64,000 nucleotides of DNA from the NCBI GenBank assembly GCA_036271795.1, contig DATAZY010000002.1:27331-91330 (forward strand). Direction: 5' to 3'. Under the pieces are notes generated by a model, which saw only the letters and a list, made by a program, of their open reading frames with translations, was not told where the DNA came from and searched no databases. The stretch is from Galbitalea sp036271795. GTDB lineage: Bacteria > Actinomycetota > Actinomycetes > Actinomycetales > Microbacteriaceae. Every line of letters begins with the position of its first letter. Position 1 is the first letter of the stretch. Made by a program: the position numbers and the translations under genes. This document shows, in pieces, positions 40,368-48,286 of the stretch.

Positions 40368-42830
40368 GTGGAACTAACCGTAGTAAAGCGCAATGGCGAG
40401 CGTGAGCCGTACGACGCAAACAAGATCAATCTCGCCATCGAGAACGCGAGCGCGGGCCTTGATCCCAACATCACCTGGGTCACCCAGATCGCCTCGGAGC
40501 TCGAGCTCACGCTTTTCGACGGAATTACCACCCAGCAGCTGGACGAGGCGGTCATCCAGGTCGCACTGCAGAACGTCAAGGATGACCCCGCATTCGACAT
40601 CGTCGCGGCGCGTCTTCTTCTCAAGACCATCTACAAGCGCGTGCTCGGCGACTACGAGACCGCAGAAGAGCTCAAGAAGCTCCACAAGGAACACTTCGCC
40701 ACCAACATCACGCGCGGTGTCGATGAGGGTCTGCTCGATCCACGCCTGACCTCGATGTTCGATCTGACAAGGCTCGCCGACGCGCTCGAGCCCGCACACG
40801 ACGAGCTGCTCAAATACATCGGTCTGGTCACACTCAACAATCGCTACGGCATCAAAGGTCGCAACGGCGACGCGCTCGAGGTTCCCCAGTACTTCTGGAT
40901 GCGCATCTCGATGGGGCTGTCGCTGAATGAGGCCGAGCCGACCGAACACGCTCTCGCGTTCTACGCCAAGATGTCGAAGCTCGAATATATTGCCGCGGGT
41001 TCGACTCTCGTCAACGCGGGCACGGTATACCCGCAGCTTGCCAACTGCTTCGTCATGGAAATGCAGGACGACATGGAGCACATCGCGAAGACCACTCGCG
41101 ATGTCATGTGGCTGACGAAGGGCACCGGCGGTATCGGGCTCTCCGTCACCAAGCTGCGCGCGCAGGGTTCGCCCATCCGCTCGAACAACACGACCTCGAC
41201 CGGCCCCATCCCGTTCATGCACACGATCGACTCGATCCTTCGTGCCGTCAGTCGTGGCGGCAAGAAGTTCGGTGCACTCTGCTTCTACATGGAGAACTGG
41301 CACCTCGACTTCCCGGAGTTCCTCGACCTGCGACAGAACTCCGGTGATCCCTACCGTCGCACTCGCACCGCGAACACCGCCGTGTGGATCAGCGACGAGT
41401 TCATGAAGCGGGTCCAGAACGACGACGACTGGTACCTGTTCGACCCGCTCGAGGTCCAGGACCTGAACGAGCTGTACGGCCAGGCCTTCTCCACTCGCTA
41501 CAACGAGTACGCAGCCAAGGCTGAAGCCGGCGAGATGCGGATGTTCAAGAAGATCGGCGCACGCGAACAGTTCAAGTCGATCCTGATCTCCCTGCAGACC
41601 ACCAGCCACCCGTGGCTGACCTGGAAGGACACGATCAACAACCGTGCCCTCAACAACAACACCGGCACCATTCACCTGTCGAACCTGTGCACCGAGATCA
41701 CCCTGCCCCAGGATGCCGACAACGTGTCCGTGTGCAACCTGGTTTCGATTAACCTGTCGCAGCATTTGGACGACGCGGGCAAGCTCGATTTCTCCAAGAT
41801 CGAGGGCAGTGCCCGCCTGGCCGTCCGCCAGCTCGACAACCTCATCGACATCACGAGGTCCTCAGTCAAGGAGGCAGACTTCTCCAACCACCAGAACCGC
41901 GCGGTGGGCCTCGGCGTCATGGGCTTCACCGACATCATCGAGAAGTTCGGCTTCAGCTACGAGAGCGAAGAGGCGTACAACCTGATCGACGAGATCATGG
42001 AGCACGTTTCCTACGCGGCCATCGACGAGAGTGCGAACCTCGCGGCCGAGCGCGGGTCCTACCCGAACTTCGAGGGCTCCGGCTGGTCGAAGGGGATGGT
42101 GCCGCTCGACACCATCGCGGTCACCGAGAAGGATCGCGGGGTCGAGATCAAGGTCAATCGCACCACGCGACTCGACTGGGATGCGCTTCGCGCGAAGGTC
42201 AAGGGGGGAATGCGCAACGCGACGCTCATGGCGATCGCGCCCACCGCATCCATTGGTCTCGTCGCCGGCACGACGCCCGGATTCGACCCGCAGTTCGCCC
42301 AGATCTTCAGCCGTGCGACCTCCAACGGCAAGTTCCTCGAGGTCAATCGCAACCTCGTCGCGGCACTTCGGCAGCGTGGACTGTGGGAGTCGACCAAGGA
42401 GCTCATCCTGCGCAGCCAGGGCGACATCCAGAACATCGATGCCATTCCGGACGACGTGAAGGCCACGTACAAGACGAGCTTCCAGCTGTCGCCGTACGCG
42501 TTCCTCGAGGTCGCCGCTCGTGCCCAGAAATGGATCGACCAGGCCATCAGCCGCAACATGTACCTCGAGACGCGAGATCTCGGCGAGATGATGGACATCT
42601 ACTTCGCCGCCTGGGAACGCGGAGTCAAGACCACCTATTACCTGCACATGAAGCCGCGTCACACGGCGGAACAGTCGACCGTCAAGGTCAACAAGTCCGA
42701 GGACCTGACGACAGCGCAGTCCGTGCCGTCAGGAGCCGGCGCGTCAGAAGCCGCGGCGACGCCGTCGGCACCTGCTGGTGCCCCGGCCCGTCGCGGGTTT
42801 GGCGGACTCACTCCGAAGACGGAGGCGTAG
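40368..42830 (+). CDS. nrdA: Ribonucleoside-diphosphate reductase, alpha subunit (class I)
   Basis: 820 aa, GTG start with AAGGGAG upstream. ATP-cone (about 1-95) for allosteric activity control, then the ten-strand barrel. Catalytic residues: Cys227 (LANCF), Asn439, Cys441 and Glu443 (NLCTE), Cys456 (VCNL), PTASI 625-629, and the Tyr757-Tyr758 radical-transfer pair. After residue 765 it ends in an Ala/Pro/Ser linker and FGGLTPKTEA. No cysteine follows 456, so the C-terminal CxxC tail that re-reduces the active site is missing; the next small gene carries one. It converts NDPs to dNDPs with NrdB. Confidence 0.97.
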   Translation: MELTVVKRNGEREPYDANKINLAIENASAGLDPNITWVTQIASELELTLFDGITTQQLDEAVIQVALQNVKDDPAFDIVAARLLLKTIYKRVLGDYETAEELKKLHKEHFATNITRGVDEGLLDPRLTSMFDLTRLADALEPAHDELLKYIGLVTLNNRYGIKGRNGDALEVPQYFWMRISMGLSLNEAEPTEHALAFYAKMSKLEYIAAGSTLVNAGTVYPQLANCFVMEMQDDMEHIAKTTRDVMWLTKGTGGIGLSVTKLRAQGSPIRSNNTTSTGPIPFMHTIDSILRAVSRGGKKFGALCFYMENWHLDFPEFLDLRQNSGDPYRRTRTANTAVWISDEFMKRVQNDDDWYLFDPLEVQDLNELYGQAFSTRYNEYAAKAEAGEMRMFKKIGAREQFKSILISLQTTSHPWLTWKDTINNRALNNNTGTIHLSNLCTEITLPQDADNVSVCNLVSINLSQHLDDAGKLDFSKIEGSARLAVRQLDNLIDITRSSVKEADFSNHQNRAVGLGVMGFTDIIEKFGFSYESEEAYNLIDEIMEHVSYAAIDESANLAAERGSYPNFEGSGWSKGMVPLDTIAVTEKDRGVEIKVNRTTRLDWDALRAKVKGGMRNATLMAIAPTASIGLVAGTTPGFDPQFAQIFSRATSNGKFLEVNRNLVAALRQRGLWESTKELILRSQGDIQNIDAIPDDVKATYKTSFQLSPYAFLEVAARAQKWIDQAISRNMYLETRDLGEMMDIYFAAWERGVKTTYYLHMKPRHTAEQSTVKVNKSEDLTTAQSVPSGAGASEAAATPSAPAGAPARRGFGGLTPKTEA

Positions 42831-42835
42831 CTGCC

Positions 42836-42916
42836 ATGAACCCCCTCGACAACACTTTGGGCTACGAAGTCCCGGTCGATCCCATGGACGACCTGCAGTG
42901 CGATAGCTGCCAGTAA
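42836..42916 (+). CDS. 26-residue ribonucleotide reductase tail microprotein (CxxC)
   Basis: ATG 42836 to TAA 42916: 26 residues ending DDLQCDSCQ, with the sequence NTLGYEVPVDPMDD before it. The end matches the C-terminal redox tails of NrdA/NrdE, where CxxC shuttles electrons to the active site. GGAGG lies 10 bases before the ATG, overlapping the nrdA 3' end, so translation can be independent and coupled. The frame differs from nrdA by -1, and no slippery site is visible. The gene sits between nrdA and nrdB in one transcript. That it acts in trans, or as part of the complex, is inference. Confidence 0.7.
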   Translation: MNPLDNTLGYEVPVDPMDDLQCDSCQ

Positions 42917-42918
42917 TG

Positions 42919-42946
42919 AGCGCTCGCGCGAAGAAGGGAGAGCGCT
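42919..42946 (+). other. Hairpin around the nrdB ribosome binding site
   Basis: AGCGCTC (42919-42925) and GAGCGCT (42940-42946) form a 7-bp stem; the Shine-Dalgarno AAGAAGGGAG lies in the loop, 2 bases before the ATG at 42948. It may set NrdB translation relative to the upstream genes. Confidence 0.45.
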
Positions 42947-42947
42947 G

Positions 42948-43940
42948 ATGGGCATCCTGGGAACGGGGCTTCAGGAGGGACTTCTCCTCAAGCCGATCAA
43001 GTACAAGTGGGCGATGGACCTCTACGACCAGGCGGTGGCGAACACCTGGTTCCCCAACGAGATTCAGCTCGGCGAGGATATCGCCGACTTCAAGAAGATG
43101 ACGGATGAGGAACGTCACGCCGTCACGTTCCTGATGAGTTACTTCAACCCGAACGAGCTCCTCGTCAACAAGGCGCTCGCGTTCGGCGTGTATCCGTACG
43201 TCTCCGCGGCGGAGTGCAGCCTGTACCTGGCCAAGCAGATGTGGGAAGAGGCCAACCACTGCATGAGCTTCGAGTACGTGCTCGAGACGTTCCCGATCGA
43301 CCGCAACGAGGCATACAACGCGCACGTCGATATCCCGTCGATGGCGCGCAAAGAAGAGTTCGAGATGAAGTACATCCGTCGGATGACCGAGCAGACGCTC
43401 GACATCACGACGACCGAGGGCAAGAAGGACTTCGTCCGCAACCTTGTTGCGTACAACGTCATCCTCGAGGGCGTCTGGTTCTACTCGGGTTTCATGGTTG
43501 CCCTGTCGTTCCGTCAGCGCAACCTGCTGCGCAATTTCGGTTCGCTCATGGACTGGGTGGTTCGCGACGAGTCGCTGCACCTGAAATTCGGAATCAACCT
43601 CATCCTGACTGTGCTCGAGGAGAACCCCGACCTGCAGACCGAGGAATTTGCGGCGGAGATCAAGCAGATGATCCTGGATGCCGTTGAGATGGAAGAGGAA
43701 TACAACCGCGACCTTCTTCCGGGCGGCATCCTTGGACTGAACGCCAGCTACATCAACCAATACGTCAAGTACCTGGCCGACCGCAGACTTGAAGAACTGG
43801 GATTCGAAGCCGAATACAACGTCTCGAATCCGGCAAAGTGGATGGCCGCGGCCAATGACACGCTCCAGCTGGTCAACTTCTTCGAGTCGACCAACACGTC
43901 GTACGAGTCGAACGCTTCGGCTACCAGTCCAAAGAAGTAG
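42948..43940 (+). CDS. nrdB: Ribonucleoside-diphosphate reductase, beta subunit, radical-Tyr-less (class Ic-like)
   Basis: 330 aa ferritin-fold radical generator. Metal ligands are visible with correct spacing: Glu70, Glu101, His104 (EEANH), Glu174 (VILEG), Glu208 and His211 (RDESLH). The first ligand is Glu rather than Asp, and residue 108, four after His104, is Phe (NHCMSF) where class Ia has the radical Tyr. Both features match the Chlamydia-type class Ic Mn/Fe enzyme. The C-terminus ends NTSYESNASATSPKK with a Tyr placed for radical transfer. It works with NrdA and the small tail gene. Confidence 0.95.
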   Translation: MGILGTGLQEGLLLKPIKYKWAMDLYDQAVANTWFPNEIQLGEDIADFKKMTDEERHAVTFLMSYFNPNELLVNKALAFGVYPYVSAAECSLYLAKQMWEEANHCMSFEYVLETFPIDRNEAYNAHVDIPSMARKEEFEMKYIRRMTEQTLDITTTEGKKDFVRNLVAYNVILEGVWFYSGFMVALSFRQRNLLRNFGSLMDWVVRDESLHLKFGINLILTVLEENPDLQTEEFAAEIKQMILDAVEMEEEYNRDLLPGGILGLNASYINQYVKYLADRRLEELGFEAEYNVSNPAKWMAAANDTLQLVNFFESTNTSYESNASATSPKK

Positions 43941-43941
43941 C

Positions 43942-44424
43942 GTGACGATCGAGATTCGCCGGATCGAATACGGCACGTCCGCCGCTGCTGTGCTGCTCGA
44001 CCAGATGGATGCCGAGATGACGGCGCTCTATGGGCACATCCGTGAGCGGCGGGATCCGAAGATGGATGAGCTGGTCGGCATTGCTCTAGCGGTTCACCCC
44101 GAGGAGATGGTCGCGACCGTCGGCGCGTTCGACGGGGACGACCTCGTCGGGCATGCGGCTCTTCGCCTCTTCGAGAACTCGCTCGAGGTCAAGCGCGTCA
44201 TCGTTCGTGCCGATCACCGCGGCCAGGGTATTTCGAAACAGCTCATGCTCGAGCTCGAAGCCATCGCGCGCGAGCGTGGCGTCAATTCCCTGATTCTCCA
44301 GACCGGCAATCTGCAGACGGAGGCGATCGCTCTCTACAAGCGGATCGGCTACCTGCCGATCGATCGCTTCGGCGCGTACGCTGCGGTCCCGTTCTTCCTC
44401 TGCTTCGGGAAGACCCTCATCTAA
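43942..44424 (+). CDS. GNAT-family acetyltransferase
   Basis: 160 aa, GTG start 43942 immediately after the nrdB stop. Motif A of GNAT enzymes: VKRVIVRADHRGQGISKQLM, then ERGVNSLILQTGNLQTEAIALY, KRIGY. It transfers an acetyl group from acetyl-CoA to an unknown amine. Co-transcription with nrd is likely; a link in function is not evident. Confidence 0.9.
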   Translation: MTIEIRRIEYGTSAAAVLLDQMDAEMTALYGHIRERRDPKMDELVGIALAVHPEEMVATVGAFDGDDLVGHAALRLFENSLEVKRVIVRADHRGQGISKQLMLELEAIARERGVNSLILQTGNLQTEAIALYKRIGYLPIDRFGAYAAVPFFLCFGKTLI

Positions 44425-44502
44425 CGATCGCGGCGCATAGGGGGCGTTGCAACGGAATTGCGTCGATTCGTAAAGTTCTTGCGAACCCGCCATACTGGCC
44501 AG

Positions 44503-46269
44503 ATGGCACAGCCGCTGACGCAGTCAGCACTGCCAGTCGACAGGCGAAAGCCCGTACTGTCTCTGCTGCGACTCTTCCGCCCCTACCGCGGCTCAATGCT
44601 GCTCGCGACGATTATTTTCATCGTGAAGGACAGCCCGATCTGGATCCTGCCGATCCTCACCGGCAACATCGTCGATGTCGTCGTCGAACACAAGCCACTG
44701 TCCCAGCTCTGGGCGAATGCCGCATTCGCCGCCATCATCCTGCTGATGAACTACCCGTTGAACGTGCTTTACGTGAACCTGTTCAGCAATGCGATCCGGC
44801 ACGTGTCGGCCGACCTGCGCAACGGGATGAGCAAGCGATTCCAGTTGCTGTCGATCGGTTTTCACTCTCGTACCAGCGCGTCAGTCATCCAGAGCAAGGT
44901 GGTCCGTGACGCCGAGAATGTCGAGCTCGCACTCAACCAGTCCTATGGCGTCGGCCTGTCGGCAGTTTGTGTGCTCGTCGGAGCGCTCGTTTCGACCGCC
45001 GTCCGCATCCCCAGTTTCGTCCTCGTCTTCGTTCTGACCGTGCCGATCGCCGCGGTGCTGATGTACAGCGTCAGGCGACGCTCGAGCAGCCTCAACGAAT
45101 CGCTGCGACGCGAGATCGAGAAGTTCTCCTCCCGAGTCGGCGAGATGGCTGCCCTGATGCCGATCACGCGCGCTCACGCGCTGGAGGATGTCGCACTACG
45201 CCGGGTATCCCGCAGTGTCGAACGCGTCCGGTCGGCGGCAGTCACGCTGGACAAGTTCAACGGGCGATTCGGCTCGATCACCTGGATCTCGTACCAGAGC
45301 CTTGGCGTCTTCTGCCTCATCGCGGCCGCGTTTGCCGCGCTAACAAAGTTCATCCCGATCACCGCGGGCGAGGTCGTTCTGCTGAGTGGATATTTCACCA
45401 TCCTGACCGGGAGCGTGGTCAACCTGCTCAACCTGATGCCGGTGATGACGAAGGCGCGCGAATCGATGCGGTCGATCGCCGAGGTGCTGCAGGAATCCGA
45501 CGTCGAGCTGAACACGGGCAAGGTCCCGGTGATTGCCGTGACCGGCGGCCTTCGCTTCGATCAGCTCAGTTTTAGCTACGCGGGGTCCCGTGGGCCGGCG
45601 CTCGATCGGATCGATCTGGCCATTGAGCCGGGCGAGACGGTCGCGTTCGTCGGACCGTCCGGATCGGGGAAGTCAACTCTGCTCAATGTTGTGCTGGGTT
45701 TCCTGCGCCCGACCGGCGGGCGACTCCTCCTCGATGGCATCGACATGCAGACCCTCGACCTCCGCACATTTCGATCCCGCGTCTCGGTGGTGCCGCAGGA
45801 GTCGGTGCTCTTCGAGGGCACCATTCGCGACAACGTGACCTACGGCCTCGTGGAGGTTTCGGACGAGGTTGTGCTGGATGCGTTGCGCGACTCGAACGCG
45901 CTCGAGATCGTGGATGCGATGCCCGACGGGTGGGACACGGTCGTCGGTGAACGCGGTGCTCGACTCTCCGGTGGGCAGCGCCAGCGCATCGCGATCGCAC
46001 GCGCCCTCATCCGGAACCCGCGAGTGCTCCTGCTGGACGAGGCGACCTCCGCACTCGATGGAGAATCGGAGAGGCTGGTTCAGGATGCCGTCGAGCGGCT
46101 CATGGGCGGTCGCACCACGCTTATCGTCGCTCACCGGTTGTCGACCATCCGTGCGGCGGATCGGATTGCCGTCCTCGATCGCGGCAAACTCGTCGAGGTG
46201 GGGACTCACGACGATCTGATCGCGCGGGCCGGCCGTTACTCGAAGCTGTTCGCCGCGCAAACCTTCTAG
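44503..46269 (+). CDS. ABC exporter, fused membrane and ATPase domain (half transporter)
   Basis: 588 aa from ATG 44503 (CATACT 6 bases upstream). Six membrane helices in residues 25-310; ATPase in the last 240 with GPSGSGKST, LSGGQRQRIAIARALI, LLLDEATSALD and IVAHRLSTIRAADR. The family works as a homodimer, or pairs with another half. The substrate is unknown. Confidence 0.92.
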   Translation: MAQPLTQSALPVDRRKPVLSLLRLFRPYRGSMLLATIIFIVKDSPIWILPILTGNIVDVVVEHKPLSQLWANAAFAAIILLMNYPLNVLYVNLFSNAIRHVSADLRNGMSKRFQLLSIGFHSRTSASVIQSKVVRDAENVELALNQSYGVGLSAVCVLVGALVSTAVRIPSFVLVFVLTVPIAAVLMYSVRRRSSSLNESLRREIEKFSSRVGEMAALMPITRAHALEDVALRRVSRSVERVRSAAVTLDKFNGRFGSITWISYQSLGVFCLIAAAFAALTKFIPITAGEVVLLSGYFTILTGSVVNLLNLMPVMTKARESMRSIAEVLQESDVELNTGKVPVIAVTGGLRFDQLSFSYAGSRGPALDRIDLAIEPGETVAFVGPSGSGKSTLLNVVLGFLRPTGGRLLLDGIDMQTLDLRTFRSRVSVVPQESVLFEGTIRDNVTYGLVEVSDEVVLDALRDSNALEIVDAMPDGWDTVVGERGARLSGGQRQRIAIARALIRNPRVLLLDEATSALDGESERLVQDAVERLMGGRTTLIVAHRLSTIRAADRIAVLDRGKLVEVGTHDDLIARAGRYSKLFAAQTF

Positions 46270-46288
46270 TCACGCTGCACGGCGTGAC
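46269..46288. terminator. Possible hairpin after the ABC exporter gene
   Basis: GTCACGC (46269-46275) and GCGTGAC (46282-46288) form a 7-bp stem overlapping the stop codon, without a T-tract. It may end transcription inefficiently. The 46270-46480 gap holds nothing else convincing. Confidence 0.35.
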
Positions 46289-46480
46289 GCGAAGGGGGGT
46301 TAGCGGGCGCCTCGTGAATTGGTTTGGATTGCAGGTGGGAGGCGGCGTGGTTGTCCTTGCGTGTCTTCCCGTAAGGTTCTGAACAACCCGCTTGCAGCAA
46401 CCCGCACTACCGCTTAGCTCGGCAGCGACGCCGGAACGAACATCTACCGACACCAACGCTTATCCGGGGAGAAGACACTA

Positions 46481-47809
46481 GTGAGCGCACGGCCCTTTCC
46501 TGCTGCTGTCCGCCGAGTTGTGGCGCCGCTCGCGCTGATCGCCGCGGCCGCGATCGCCCTATCCGGGTGCAGCGGCCAAGTGCAGGAGCGCGCCAACGCG
46601 ACCCCGCCGCACGTCGTGACGATCGAGGGTCCGATCACGGATCATGACGCAGACCTGCTCTCGGCATCCTGGGCCGGATGGGAAAAGGCCAACAACATCA
46701 CGATCCTGTACACCGGAACTCCGGACTTCGAGTCGTCGATCGCGGTCGAGGCACAGCAGAACAATGCCCCGGACCTTGCAATCTTCGCGCAGCCCGGCAT
46801 CATCGGTGACCTCGCCAAGCGAGGCTACCTGGAGCCGCTGCCGAGCCAGGTGATGTCGAATGTGACCAAGAACTTCCCGTCCAGCTGGGCGCAGTACACA
46901 ACGTCGGGCGGGAATGACTACGCCGCACCCTTGCTCGCGAGCGTCAACGGGTGGGTGTTCTATTCGCCCAGCCAGTTCGCGAAGTGGGGCGTTTCGATCC
47001 CCACGACCTGGGACCAGCTGCTTGCCCTCACCGCACAGATCCAGTCGAAGACCGGGATCGCACCGTGGTGCGATGGATTCAGCGAGGGCGCCGAAAGTGG
47101 CGCGGATGGCGTCAACTGGGTCGCCGATCTGGTTCTGCGTCAGGACGGACCGAAGGTCTATGACGAGTGGGTGAATCACCAGATTCCGTTCACCGACAAG
47201 CGCATCGCCGCCGCATTCGACGACGTCTCGAAGCTCCTGTTGAACCCGAAGTACGTCAACGGCGGCATCGGCGGTGTGTCCAGCATTAACACCGCAACAA
47301 CACCGCGAGTAGCTTCGGCGCTCGAGAGTGGCAAATGCGCCATGACTCACGAACCGTCATCGTTCGTCAACCAGCTGACCGACGCGAACGGCGACCAGGC
47401 ATCCATCAAGCCGGGCGGCGACTACTGGGCGTTCCCGCTGCCGCCCATCACGGCGGGCACGACTCCGGTCACCGGTGGCGGTTACTTCGTGTCCGCCTTC
47501 TCGACGAGTGCCGACACCGTCAAGGTGCAGCAGTACCTCTCGAGCAGTGCCTGGGCCGAGTCCCGAGTGAAGCTGGGCGGCGCCATCAGCCCTGATCTGT
47601 CGCTTCCGGCATCCACGGATGACACGCCGCTTGAGCAGGCGTCGACAAAACTCCTGCAGGACAAGGACACCATTTTCCGCTTCGATGCCGGCGACCTGAT
47701 GCCGGCGGTCGTCGGCTCGGGAGCCTTCCTGACCGGGATGGTCGACTGGATCAAGGGCACACCGACCAGGCAGGTGCTGTCCACAATCAACCTGTCCTGG
47801 CCGAACTAG
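46481..47809 (+). CDS. Orphan ABC substrate-binding lipoprotein
   Basis: 442 aa, GTG start. Lipoprotein signal (RRVVAPLALIAAAAIA, lipobox LSGCSGQ). Cluster B binding-protein fold: GPITDHDADLLSASWAGWEK, DLAIFAQPG, KTGIAPWCDGFSEGAESGAD. It looks like an alpha-glucoside or disaccharide binding protein, but no permease or ATPase lies near. It may serve a distant importer, or act as a sensor. Confidence 0.88.
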   Translation: MSARPFPAAVRRVVAPLALIAAAAIALSGCSGQVQERANATPPHVVTIEGPITDHDADLLSASWAGWEKANNITILYTGTPDFESSIAVEAQQNNAPDLAIFAQPGIIGDLAKRGYLEPLPSQVMSNVTKNFPSSWAQYTTSGGNDYAAPLLASVNGWVFYSPSQFAKWGVSIPTTWDQLLALTAQIQSKTGIAPWCDGFSEGAESGADGVNWVADLVLRQDGPKVYDEWVNHQIPFTDKRIAAAFDDVSKLLLNPKYVNGGIGGVSSINTATTPRVASALESGKCAMTHEPSSFVNQLTDANGDQASIKPGGDYWAFPLPPITAGTTPVTGGGYFVSAFSTSADTVKVQQYLSSSAWAESRVKLGGAISPDLSLPASTDDTPLEQASTKLLQDKDTIFRFDAGDLMPAVVGSGAFLTGMVDWIKGTPTRQVLSTINLSWPN

Positions 47810-47842
47810 TTCGGGAGTCGAACTATCTGATACGGTAGTTCG
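47802..47842. promoter_or_regulatory. MarR operators and leaderless promoter
   Basis: CGAACTAGTTCG (47802-47813, perfect 12-bp palindrome over the previous stop) and an inverted repeat CGAACTA (47819-47825)/TAGTTCG (47836-47842) share the same half-site. A -10 TACGGT (47831-47836) lies in the second repeat, 6 bases before the ATG at 47843, so a bound repressor would cover the promoter. Confidence 0.7.
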
Positions 47843-48286
47843 ATGAGCGAACTACCTGGCGATCTGACCGACGCCGTGCTGGCGGTGTCGCGACTGTCCC
47901 GCATCGTCGAGCGGGCATCCGACGAACTGAGTTCCGCGGACTATCGCGTGATGTCGGCCATTGCGAGCGGCGAGGCACGGGCATCCCGACTCGCGTCCAG
48001 GCTGTTGCTCGGAAAGCCGACGATCAGTTCGACGGTCGACTCCCTGAGCAGGCGCGGGCTCATCGTGAAGTCCACGGTCGAGGGCGACAATCGCGCAATC
48101 GAGCTGTCACTCTCGGACTATGGTGCAGAACTGTTCGCGCTCATGGAGGGGCGGATGGTGCGTCAGCTCGAGCTTCTTGCGGCGCGTACGCCGAACCCGG
48201 CGCAGGTTATCCAATCGCTCGGCTGGCTGGGAGTCGTGATCGAGGAGTCGATGGCGGCCCACGCGCGCGAAGGCGCGGCCGAGTGA
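47843..48286 (+). CDS. MarR-family transcriptional regulator
   Basis: 147 aa. Winged helix: DYRVMSAIASGEARASRLAS, RLLLGKPTISSTVDSLSRRG, KSTVEGDNRAIELSLSDYG. Its stop overlaps the GTG of the large ABC exporter, and its promoter carries two copies of a CGAACTA repeat, so it probably represses itself and the exporter until a ligand, likely a transported compound, relieves it. Confidence 0.92.
   Translation: MSELPGDLTDAVLAVSRLSRIVERASDELSSADYRVMSAIASGEARASRLASRLLLGKPTISSTVDSLSRRGLIVKSTVEGDNRAIELSLSDYGAELFALMEGRMVRQLELLAARTPNPAQVIQSLGWLGVVIEESMAAHAREGAAE

Noticed and set aside
42383..42916. nrdA 3' end and tail gene as a single -1 frameshift product
   Set aside because: No slippery heptamer is seen before the nrdA stop, and a ribosome site and ATG exist for the small gene, so a separate gene is preferred; not excluded.
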